Below are positions 52,770-62,268 of a stretch of 64,000 nucleotides of DNA, in pieces; the stretch's first letter is position 1; the number at the start of each line of letters is the position of its first letter. Origin of the DNA: Loripinus fragilis (taxonomy: Eukaryota > Mollusca > Bivalvia > Lucinida > Lucinidae); assembly GCA_964019695.1 (NCBI GenBank), contig OZ026519.1, positions 23,870,013-23,934,012 of the forward strand. Reading direction: 5' to 3'. A program made the translations under genes and the position numbers. The notes beneath the pieces are model-generated. The model did not search any database. It was not told where the DNA came from and saw only the letters and a list, made by a program, of their open reading frames with translations.

Positions 52770-53010
52770 AACTTTTTGTTTATTGTTACTCCCATTGTGG
52801 GAGTCTGTAATTGTCAATGTTTTGTTGTACGTTACTTTATGTCCATTCTAGTATTGCAATCATCTTGATGGGGAAGAGAGAGCTGATTGCTTTGCTTAAT
52901 TTGTCTTCCTGATGTCTCGTGATGGTTGAGCGGCTCTTCCTCGCGGTGCCACGGGGTTGTCTGCAGTTTGTGATTGTGGTATTTCCTGATCATACTCACT
53001 TACTATTTTT
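52770..53010 (+). repeat. Repeat R8, 3' half, forward
   Basis: TTTTTGTTTATTGTTACTCC to GTATTTCCTGATCATACTCA is almost identical to 42205-42434, lacking only a few bases at 52814. The high identity suggests recent spread or conversion. Confidence 0.85.
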
Positions 53011-53429
53011 GGCTCATGTATGGCTACCTGCGGTACAGAGCTGTCATGATTATGAGCCTAAAAATATCTTTCAAAATTTAATACCCCTTCGAAGCCCCAA
53101 AACTGACCAGAAAAACTGATCCATCCTGCCTTAGCAATATCATGCATTGCAGAGCATGCAAAATGAAGTGTGATCAAACAACGCTGCAGTCTAATTGAGT
53201 AAGTCGAAAGTGTTTTATCACCGTAGACTTAAGTGTTGAGAACGGTGGTTTTCACTTAACTCTTCACAAGTTGCTTAACTTTTTTATGCGAATCTAGAAA
53301 TTTGGGGTGAATAAGAAATGAAATTGTTTCGTGTCATCTGATATGCATCACATCAGGTTGCAAACTTTGGGCCATCTCGCGAGAAAAGTTTGCGACAAGG
53401 TATGGTAAATCCATCACGCTACTAGCCAG

Positions 53430-53565
53430 GTAACTGGGGAAGAGAGAGCTGGCTGCTTTACTTTAATTGTCTTCCTGATGCATTGTGACTGTTAGTGTTT
53501 TATGGCTCTTGGGTTGGTCTGAAGTGTGTGATTATGGTACATGTATTTCCTTATCTTACTCACTT
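53430..53565 (+). repeat. Repeat R8-like fragment
   Basis: GGGGAAGAGAGAGCTGGCTG then ATTGTCTTCCTGATGCATTG and TATTTCCTTATCTTACTCAC match the R8 3' half with divergence. Confidence 0.65.
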
Positions 53566-53739
53566 GCTTTTTATTGACATTTTGCATGATACGCAAGAAC
53601 CCATGAACCAAAAAAATGGGATTATCCTATTCCAGTTCTGAAGGTTTCTTGATGAAAAGCATGCATACAAAATGTGTGTGGAAAGGAAATTCTAATGTGT
53701 CTACTTCAAAGTTATAATCGGTGGGTGGGTGTCTGATGC

Positions 53740-54270
53740 TTATCTGTAGCTGGGCCCACCGTGGCTCAACTTGACGTTTTCTTTAGCTCTTACTATCTTC
53801 AAGTCGTGAACCCTTTTCTTTGTTTCATCATAGTTTGTTAATTTGATTAACTTGTTTCTCCCTGATGATACATTGCAATAGTTAGCAAGCCTCCATGCGA
53901 GCTTTACATGTTTGTGCTTCAACAACATCAGAACCTAGGGCGAAGATTTAGTACCAGTAAAATGCATTTAAGCCCCCCCCCCCCCGCACCCCAGTGACTT
54001 AGGCTGCTGTCCGTTCATAAGGCGTTGGTTCGGTTGTTGTTGATTCGTTGTTGATTTTTACTCACATTGTGGGATTCTGAAAGTGTTTATGCTTTGTTGT
54101 GTTTTACTTTATGCCCATTCTAGTTTTGCAATCATCTTGATGGGGAAGAGAAAGCTGGTTGCTTTGCTATGTTTGTCTTCCTGGTGCCTCGTGATTGTTG
54201 TGTGGCTCTTCCTCGCGGTGCCATGAATTTGTCTGTAGTTTGTTATTGTGATATCTCCTGATCACACTGG
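53740..54270 (+). repeat. Repeat R8, long diverged forward copy
   Basis: GTTTCATCATAGTTTGTTAA, CCTCCATGCGAGCTTTACAT, GTACCAGTAAAATGCATTTA, CTTAGGCTGCTGTCCGTTCA and ATATCTCCTGATCACACTGG are in R8 order. A C-run at 53974-53984 replaces the AAGCCCCCCGG block. Confidence 0.75.
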
Positions 54271-54399
54271 TATATAGTGGTTATATATATGATCGCATTA
54301 TCTGCTCTAAGACCGCCTTTAAGGGTTTAGCACCCGTTAACGAAGTGGAAGAGGTCCTGATTCATATACAATTAATATTGTCCACCGTTACCTAACATG

Positions 54400-54467
54400 G
54401 CAAATAGCGCAGACCCTGATGGGACGCCGCGTTATGTGGCGTCTCATCTGTGTCTACGCTATTTGTA
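54400..54467. repeat. Hairpin MITE family H, copy 4
   Basis: GCAAATAGCGCAGACCCTGA and TGTGTCTACGCTATTTGTAA are the arms. The centre GACGCCGC-GTTA-TGTGGCGTC is GC-richer than in the other copies. Confidence 0.75.
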
Positions 54468-54872
54468 AATGCTCACGTTCAGTAATGCATTAACCACCTG
54501 CACGTTCCCGCAACTGTTTGCGTATGATGATTTTTTGGCAAGCTACGCCCCTGTTTTTTGATAATGTGTTTTCTGGAGAGTAAATAACAGAGACACAGAC
54601 CAGACTGTGCTGGTGCGCAGGATGGTCTGTACATTTGTCGTTCGCATCCAACAAAGTCAGGTTTTCTCGTGAAAAGGTCCAGTAGATTACTTGCATGAAA
54701 AGGCCCAATATGTTACTGACAGCTTATGTTTTATTTTCAGATATTTCATTGACATGGAACGCAGGGTAGTGTTGTATATGCCACACGAGTGAGCATATTA
54801 AACTAGGTTAAAACGATTTCTACATTATTAATACGGTTAGTAGTGTGTGAAATTTACTTTAGATATTGTCTT

Positions 54873-54874
<2 letters not shown>

Positions 54875-54905
<31 letters not shown>
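54875..54905. repeat. (TA)n microsatellite
   Basis: About 15 uninterrupted TA units, bordering the left end of the next element. Confidence 0.95.
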
Positions 54906-54909
<4 letters not shown>

Positions 54910-55529
54910 GGCGTCAAAAGTTAAGCACCACCTATATATTTGTTGAAACAATTTTCAATCTACTGTGAAGAAATTTTATCGAGCACGGAAAATCTTTAAC
55001 TGTTGTGAAACTCTATATAAATATCTAAATGAAAATTTAAAAATGCATGTAATATCTGATATATATGCTTCGTATGAGTTCTTGCGACTTATCAAAACTT
55101 CTCGCTATCGCCCCTTAATCTTCATAAAACCACTTTCGGTTGAGCCTTCGGGAGTTCCCGTCATATACTAAACACACAAATCATAAACCCTCCCGGCCCA
55201 GTACTGGTTACTACCCATGGAAAAGCCACAAAAAGTTTTTAATCTTCAAGAAGTAACCCCCAACGTCTTGAGACAAATTCTGTGCATTTTCACACAAAAT
55301 TTTTAACATGTATTCACGTACACGAAATTGCAATGAAAATAAGTTGACCACTATGTGCTTTTTGGTGAACTCAACATCACATACTCTGGCAAAATAGCAG
55401 GAACGTTTCACTATCTTATCCCTATATGATGCAGTTATCTTTATTTATAAGGCTTATTTACATCACATAACTTTGCTCTGAAAATTTTAGCTACGAAGTT
55501 AGTGGTGCTTAATTTTTGACGCTGTGTAT
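54905..55529. mobile_element. ~625 bp Tc1/mariner-like non-autonomous element in a TA repeat
   Basis: The left end AACGGCGTCAAAAGTTAAGC and the reverse complement of the right end CACAGCGTCAAAAATTAAGC share GCGTCAAAA.TTAAGCACCAC. GCGTCAAAAATTAAG-type ends are familiar from Tc1/mariner elements, and TA flanks both ends. Two 66-68 codon frames inside have no transposase motif. Confidence 0.8.
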
Positions 55530-55613
55530 AATTACCTGTCTGGTTGGGTTGTTTTCAGCCATTGATAATACCGTATGAAGCGATCGCCTCTCTGTTAGAT
55601 CTGAAATAAAAAT

Positions 55614-55850
55614 GAGCCGTGACATGTGATTTCCAACAATGTGGCATTTTGACAAGTGTAGACTCAGGCGAACCTGAGCAACCCCTTTTTAAGCTTAAAA
55701 ATTCCAAATGATGTTCAGTCAGTAGCTTAACACTCATAGAATATTCAAGCGACTAGCAAAGGCTCTGATCAGACTGCGCGTATGCGCAGGCTGGTCTGAG
55801 CCTTTGCTGGTCGCACATACCACATTGTTGGAAATCTCATGTCACGGCGC
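55614..55850 (+). mobile_element. MITE family E, copy 3, best preserved
   Basis: GAGCCGTGACATGTGATTTC and, in reverse, GCCGTGACATGAGATTTCCA pair over about 30 bp. The internal GCGACTAGCAAAGGCTCTGA / CAGCCTTTGCTGGTCGC pair and the TGCGCGTATGCGCAGG palindrome are intact. Confidence 0.85.

Positions 55851-55853
<3 letters not shown>

Positions 55854-55904
<51 letters not shown>
55854..55904. repeat. (GAT)17 microsatellite
   Basis: A pure trinucleotide run that begins four bases after the family E element ends. Confidence 0.95.
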
Positions 55905-55905
<1 letters not shown>

Positions 55906-55910
55906 CGTAA

Positions 55911-56130
55911 CAGTGGCGGATCCAGGATTTCTGGAAACGGGGTTCTTTTGTATAAAAGTGTGGGGGAATCGCTTTGCCGACTTTATCTCATTGTTCTTAA
56001 ATATCCTATGAACATGAAATAATTTGGCCTCACTGTGGCCAAATTATTTCATTTTCATGGGATATTTTAAAACGGGCGGCGGGGAGGGGGTTCGCTCGAA
56101 CCCCCTGAACCCCCTCAGGATCCGCCTCTG
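55911..56130. mobile_element. 220 bp element with CAGTGGCGGATCC ends and CGTAA target duplication
   Basis: The left end CAGTGGCGGATCCAGGATTT and the reverse complement of the right end CAGAGGCGGATCCTGAGGGG are inverted. CGTAA occurs directly outside both ends (55906-55910 and 56131-56135), which fits a 5 bp target duplication. A second perfect-stem hairpin (TGAAATAATTTGGCC around 56015-56060) lies inside. Confidence 0.8.
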
Positions 56131-56449
56131 CGTAAATAAGTTTGTCTCCATGATGCATAATGCAATATGCTGAGCAGCGGAAACAAACTAGCATTTTGAA
56201 AACTTGAAGTGTAGCAAGCAAAGTTTCTGCTACGTCTGTGCTTTAGCAGATATGCTGTTTGCATGTCGAACAAGCATCTCTGATAACACAACTCGTATAT
56301 GGTCTATATGAGAGTTTGAGCACTTTGATGCATAATTTGGCTAGAGATTGTGCTCATGGGAGGAACACACATATATCAAATACTGGCACCGGTAAGTTTT
56401 GCAAGACTATGTTTTGAACATATGGATCAGTGGTAGAATGGTGCTTTAC

Positions 56450-56925
56450 ACAAATGTAATAAGGGTAAAATAAACTGAAATATAGACATGGAATGTGAGA
56501 AGAAAGTTGTTTGTATAGATGAAATGTGGGTAAAATGTAGATGAAATGTGGGTAGAATGTAGTTTGACACATATAAAATAAGGATTGAATTTGTTTAACA
56601 AAGGTGAAATGTGAATAGAATGTTGTTTTTATCACACATGAGATGTAGGTTGAATATATTTTGAACAGATGAAATATGGAAAGAATGTTGTTTTTTCACA
56701 GATGAAATGTGAGTGGAACACCGTTTTGCACATATAAGAGACGGGTAAATGTTGTTTTGTACAGATGAAATACATATAGATTTTTGTACGTGCAGATCAA
56801 ATATATGTAACTGTTGTTTTACACAGATCAAATGCGGGGAGAATGTTGTTTTGCACAGATGATACAGGGGTATAATGTTGTTTTTGCACAGATGAAATAT
56901 TGGTAGAATTTGTTTTCACGTATAA
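56450..56925. repeat. Degenerate minisatellite, ~32 bp unit
   Basis: CAGATGAAAT..GG.AGAATGTTGTTTTGCA-like units recur at about 56666, 56698, 56761, 56792, 56825, 56855 and 56888, with weaker ones to the left. Minus-strand open frames across it are by-products of the repeat. Confidence 0.8.
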
Positions 56926-57134
56926 CACGACTGTCATTACCTTGATCATTTTAATTAGATGGGTTTACGTTATCAGGCTGACTTTAAATAGAATGCTATT
57001 CAATTATTTATGACATCATGGATTCGTGTTGTTTCAAGAAAAATTTCCTGAAACACATCCAAGAACGAACATATTACTTATTAACAAACTTTATGCTGTC
57101 TTTTCAGTAGTAGACTGAAATAGTATTTAGTAAT

Positions 57135-57245
57135 GAAGGTTGAATGTCTTGCTTAAAGACAGATCATTGCGCCAGTGGATTTGAGCCCATAACCTCTTGG
57201 TTGCGGGCCTGGCAATCTATCCAATCTGTGCTACGATGTTTCCAT
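57135..57245 (-). repeat. tRNA-derived SINE head (family S3), reverse orientation
   Basis: The reverse complement has GTAGCACAGATTGGATAGAT (A-box region) and GGCTCAAATCC (B-box-like) at about the tRNA spacing. The body is short or lost. Confidence 0.55.
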
Positions 57246-57414
57246 CTATTGTTTACCAAATTGAAAAGCTAACCAGAGTCGTTTTATATCCTTAATATAA
57301 GGTCATACCCTAATAAAGTGTGTATGACAGACTACCCATAGGTTACAAACCAAGATCTTGGAAGACGTTGTTTTAAGTTTTTACCTAAAATGGGTATGGC
57401 GGTAATCCAAGTCA

Positions 57415-58040
57415 TATTTCAATATTTTAGATGCCTCATCAAATTGATGCTCCATATAAAATTTGACTTCAATTGGTCATGTGGTTTATGAGGAAAATAT
57501 TTTTTAACCTTGGCCGAAATGTCACTTTGATCTTTGGTACTGGTTCACTGTGGTTAACATATCTTGTAAGTGATTGTGAACATGCACAACATTTAATGAT
57601 AAATCATGGCTTCAAGATTTTTTCCATGCAAAAGCATGAGAGGTCAATTTAGACCTTGTAGAAAGTTAGGTTAAGGTCAACCTAGGATCATCACTTGAAC
57701 AAAGTTGTAGAGTCCACATCACCAATGCTACATACCGATGCCCAGGATCATTGGCTATTTGGTTCTAGAGAATTTTTGTGAGATTTTACCTTATATGGGC
57801 GTGTCAGCCGGTGTGACCACGTGGCCTGGACTAGTTATATGTAGGTTGTCTCATCTAATGAATGTTCCATATAAAATTTGACTTCAATTGGCTCAGTGGT
57901 TTCCAACAAAACCTTGTCCTTTGCTACTTATCTATAGTCATTGTCTCATTAGGTTTAACATATCTTGTAAGGCTTCAATAGTTATCGAAAAATCTCTTTT
58001 TAAAGATTTTCCCCATATAAAATGCTCTAGGACCCATTTT
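57415..58040 (+). repeat. Tandem dispersed repeat R10, units 1 and 2
   Basis: CCATATAAAATTTGACTTCA and AACATATCTTGTAAG occur at 57452/57556 and again at 57870/57958, giving a unit of roughly 410 bp. A further part of the unit (GGATCATTGGCTATTTGGTT at 57747) recurs at 58553 as GGTCATTGGCTTTTTAGTTC. Confidence 0.7.
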
Positions 58041-58400
58041 TATCAGTTACCTCTCGTATCAACTGCATTTTTGCACGTTGCCTGATAAACGTTGTCTATC
58101 TCACGGCATGTGCCTTTATCAGGTCACGATGACGTTGCACTTTTTGAATGACGTCGCTAATGACGCTAAATCAACATACAAATCGAAAATGACGTCATAA
58201 TCGCTAGTTTGAAGAGTGAAACAATCGGTAAACTGATAAATAGAATACCAGGTTCGCGTCTTTTGATATCAAGTTTACCAGGCTCGGCTTTGAGAACGCG
58301 TGTTGAATCGCTCGGCAAGCCTCGCGATGTCAACAAGCGTTCTCAAAGCCTTGCCTGGTAAACTTGATATCAAAAGACACTCACCTAGTATTCTCTATAT
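58041..58400 (-). mobile_element. MITE family B, copy 3, inserted in repeat R10
   Basis: It is the reverse complement of 12635-12985 and 50518-50875. It contains a full palindromic TGACGTCA (58188-58197 region) and a hairpin AGTTTACCAGGCTCGGCTTT / AAAGCCTTGCCTGGTAAACT. R10 sequence lies on both sides. Confidence 0.85.
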
Positions 58401-58860
58401 ATCTGCCTAAAATGGCCGAAAGTAGCTAGTCTGATCCAGAAAACTTGCACACTCAACACTTTCAGTTCTTTGATGTATTCTTTGCCTCAAAATGATATAT
58501 ACATATTTGATAGGGTCCACGTCCCCATTACTATATACATGTACCAAGTCTCAAGGTCATTGGCTTTTTAGTTCTGGAGAGGATGTTTAACGGAATGTTA
58601 CCAGATATGTGCGTATCGGCCAACTTGGTCGTGTGACTAAGACTATATGAACAAACTTTCGTTCCAGTCTCCATATGAAAATGCTAAGTATGTATGATCA
58701 GGAAATACCACAATCACACACTGTAGACCAACCCACAACACCGTGAGAAAGTTAACTTTAAGTTGAATGGGCCCAGCGGTTTCAGAGAAAAAGATACTTG
58801 AAAATGCTGACAGACGGGCAGACAACGTATGGACAGACGTGAGCATGCGGCTAAGGTGAG
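58401..58860 (+). repeat. Repeat R10 remainder with an R8 end
   Basis: AGGGTCCACGTCCCCATTAC and CCAAGTCTCAAGGTCATTGG continue the R10 unit. GATCAGGAAATACCACAATC at 58696-58745 is a reverse R8 terminus. The rest (GCGGTTTCAGAGAAAAAGAT, GACAGACGGGCAGACAACG) is a familiar type of molluscan repeat tail. Confidence 0.6.
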
Positions 58861-58992
58861 CAAAACAGACCAAATGGAGCTGCCGAACCATAACTTCTTA
58901 TTTCTGTTTATGCCACTGAAACATTTAAAAAAGGTAGCAGTTGTATTTATGTCTTCAATTGACAAAATTAAGGCAATCACCTATTCAACAAT

Positions 58993-59131
58993 TTCCCAGT
59001 CATATCGGGATTGTTCCTGGGTTGAACCAATGCTAAGCAGAGGGATTAAGTGTCTCGCTCAAGTACACAACGCAGTGCACACGGTAAGACTCGAACCCAT
59101 GGCCCCTCTATCTCGAGTCAAGCACTTTTGA
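58993..59131 (-). repeat. SINE S1 fragment, reverse orientation
   Basis: CCTGGGTTGAACCAATGCTA, AGACTCGAACCCATGG (B-box complement) and CTATCTCGAGTCAAGCACTT match the 36162-36358 element in reverse. Confidence 0.7.
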
Positions 59132-59218
59132 CCCTTTGTTTTCTAGTGACTCTAAAATTTATAGTTTTGCAAGCCATGAAGACCCCATCAGTACTCATAG
59201 TACTTTGATTCAAAATGA

Positions 59219-59412
59219 TTACAGTAAATTCTGTGTAAAACGGCCACTCAAAAATAGACAAAACAAAGATCTTAATGACAAGTGGTAGCTTAATGAATGA
59301 ATGTTCTCCTTCTGCAATACGTTTGCCCTGCATTAAGCGATACCTAGTCTTGAAAACAAATTTTTGGTCTTTGTTTTGTTGAGTGGCCGCTTTACACAGG
59401 TTTTACTGTAAG
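59219..59412. mobile_element. MITE family D, copy 4
   Basis: The left end TACAGTAAATTCTGTGTAAA and right end GCCGCTTTACACAGGTTTTA then CTGTA give good inverted repeats with TA borders. The central hairpin is partly lost. From 59413 to 60590 I see nothing I can support. Confidence 0.85.
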
Positions 59413-60609
59413 TGACTTTTCTAACTAATTTACTAATTACATGGTCTAATGAGGGTAAATCATGAGCAGCCATGATCGCGCAAATATTAGCACTTTTGAA
59501 CATCCTAAACCTTCGCGACCATCTAGACACAATTTTCATGCAATCATTGTGCCAATTATGAACACCCCCATCAAAAAAATATACTGACTGACCTATAGAC
59601 GACGCGATATATTAGTAAAAAGTGCGGCAAGACTTGACACTTATTGCCAGACGTCATATTAGATAATTATCTTGAAAACAGTAGGCCATATGTTTAATAT
59701 CAAAGGAGTCATGTATGGGCTGGTCACGCAGATATCATTGAAACTTATGCATGAACAGACTCGTTTATCTGTTAGTTGTTATAACATATCATCTCATCTT
59801 TATTTTGAAACAGTGTAGATCCAGACCAGCTCCAGACTGTTTTTCGTACACCAGATTAATACAAAGTCATACTGAATTTGCATAGAAGCCATAAGAGAGA
59901 TTTTAAGTATATATGACCTTGGCCTCGAATCTATTGTACCTCCTGTTGTTACAATGTTTGTATCCTGGAGTGAATAAAGAATGAGTTCCATCTGAAAATT
60001 AATTTACTCCCGAATGACAGTTAAAATAAAGGCAATTTTAGAAGCATTAAATGAAATTAAATCTTTTGACACACGTTGTGTTATTTGTTTTTCCCCAATG
60101 TTTAAAATGCTAGCGACCTTGATAGATACATGTACGTTGCCATTTTAGCGTGCATTTGTCGGGACCAAACGGGAAATGCCGGCGTTTATCTATAAGTCCG
60201 AAAAAAAGTCATTTCGCAAAAAGGATCTCGTTTCGTGACTATTTGTGTTAAGAAAATGACAATTTTGATGTTATTTGGATGAGCTTATATCCTATATTTT
60301 GAGATTCAATATGGCGGAATACGATCTGAGAGTTAAACCACCATCACCACCATTTTTTAATTAATTAATTACTGTAGTAAAAGGCTCTGATGAATTGTGA
60401 ACATTTTAGTTTTGACATTTTTAAAGATACTTCGGGAGATACTTCTCGTTATACAATATGTCTTTTTGATCTTTTAGAGTCTCTGTGAAAAAACAAACAC
60501 AATGTTTATCTTGGTATTATATTGTCATGTTCCGGTCTTATATTACCGAGAGCTTGTGCTTCAAACTCAAAGTGAATGTCTTATCAATAGAATAGATCAA
60601 TATTAAGCC

Positions 60610-60770
60610 CTTAAAACTCTCTGTATGCATGGTGTTTTGTTGTCTGCTGATTTCTTTCAAATATATTTTTTGTCAAAAAGTTATTTCACGAATACCACTA
60701 GCGTGTCAAACAGTTTAGAACCAGATCAGGTTTGATCAGTGTGGAAACTGTTTGCGAAGGTTATCAGTAG
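60610..60770 (-). repeat. Dispersed repeat R3, reverse copy
   Basis: AACTCTCTGTATGCATGG, GTGTCAAACAGTTTAGAACC with AGATCAGG, and GCGAAGGTTATCAGTAG are the R3 blocks in reverse order. Confidence 0.6.
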
Positions 60771-61499
60771 AAGAACCCGGCAGGTCAAGTATGATTCAAT
60801 AACTTTAATTGGTACCAAAGCGCGACAAAACGTCCATTCGAGCAAAGCTGGCTCAGAATCCGATAGAACAGGCCATTGTCATTGTCCATTCTGCGGAGCA
60901 TATCAGAGGGCTTATAACTCTTTCTATGCTGGATCAGTTTGAAAAAACAAAGCATGTGAAATGTCCATTAGGCGATGACTGCGACTAGAAATTGTGCAAT
61001 ATATTTCATTCGAAATATATGAGCATGTTGTTACTTTATCGCTATGTCAAGCCACGAAGGCTCATGAAGGCCTTGCTAATGCACAACCTTGTCAGAGCCT
61101 TCGCTGTTTGCATACATCACGTATTAATGCAGATAAAGACTCAGATCAAAATTAAGACATCTAACCCCGTCAGACGTTAGTATGGGCGTTTAATAAAGGA
61201 TGTTCTGAGTTTGAACCGCCATTTGCTTCTTTAACCCTTTTCATTCTGCAAACAGCTACTCTGGCAAACAATGTAGGATGCATTTGTATGCTCCCAAACA
61301 TTACATGAAAATAGTTTTCATTCTTGATTTTCTTCCTAACGCAGTATTTTCAGTTTACTTGACATTCCTTATCCTAATAACGAGTTAAATTACCTAAATT
61401 TTAATAATTTAAAAAAGTCCATTATAATAATTGTTTTAATTTAATATAAAGAAATATGGGCTCAGTTTAAACGCAATAAAATTTATGGTTAACTAAGAA

Positions 61500-61920
61500 C
61501 ATACTTTTCCTTTAAAGATCATTTCAAAACTGAACAATATCTTTCTGTCATTTAGAAGTTTGACCAAAGGCGTTGCTAACTAAATTCAGAATAAGTTCAC
61601 ATAAGCTAAAATTAAAACAGGCAGATTTACTAGACCCCTTACTCCTTTAGAACACCGAGTATGCTATCATTGTTTAATGACTATTGAAGATGAATTTCAT
61701 TCTTAATGCAGCGACCAAGGTACATGTATTCTCATATTCGGAGTATTTTTTCAATGTTCAAAAACTGTGTAAAAACTTTTCATTACTTAATAGTAAATTG
61801 CAATTAACTGGTTATTAGCAAATAGTGATGATTTAGTTATTCTACAGATGGCCAATTTTGTATATATGATTGCTTTGAAATCAATGATAAATGAGTACTT
61901 CTATTTATCTATGTAATACA
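61500..61920 (+). pseudogene. C-terminal relic of a LINE-type protein
   Basis: Across frames the conceptual peptide shows LTKFRISSHK-like, GRFTRP..TPLEHRVCYHC and TIEDEFH segments, the pattern of the Cys/His region at the end of many LINE polyproteins. Frame changes and stops leave nothing functional, and no reverse-transcriptase core is attached. The class rests on this short motif only. Confidence 0.5.
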
Positions 61921-62268
61921 TATGAAACTTGTCATATGATGTTTATGTGCATTTATATGCTATAATTTGGGAATATTGATCTGTCATTGACTTTTTCATA
62001 TATAAAAAAGGGTGTCTACTCTTCATATATGAGGTTTGGTCCTCCTTACTAAAGTTGATTAAAAGCAATCTATGGTCATCTAGCAGCTAATACACGGGTG
62101 GTAAACCTAGGAACTACCACGAAATTGTGTTAACGTAATTTTGTTCCCAAGTCACATCCGGGACACGTCGTGGTAGTTTCCAGGTCGAAATCTGGATTAA
62201 GAAAGGTTGGTGCCACTTTCATTTTTGTTTTATTTTACAACTAAGAACGAACAATGGTGAAATCCGAC

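Noticed and set aside
60739..60942. Small zinc-finger-like peptide (HCHCPFCGAY) near 60.85-60.95 kb
   Set aside because: The Cys/His spacing fits no finger, the frame begins in an R3 repeat, and no splice sites or paralogue support it.
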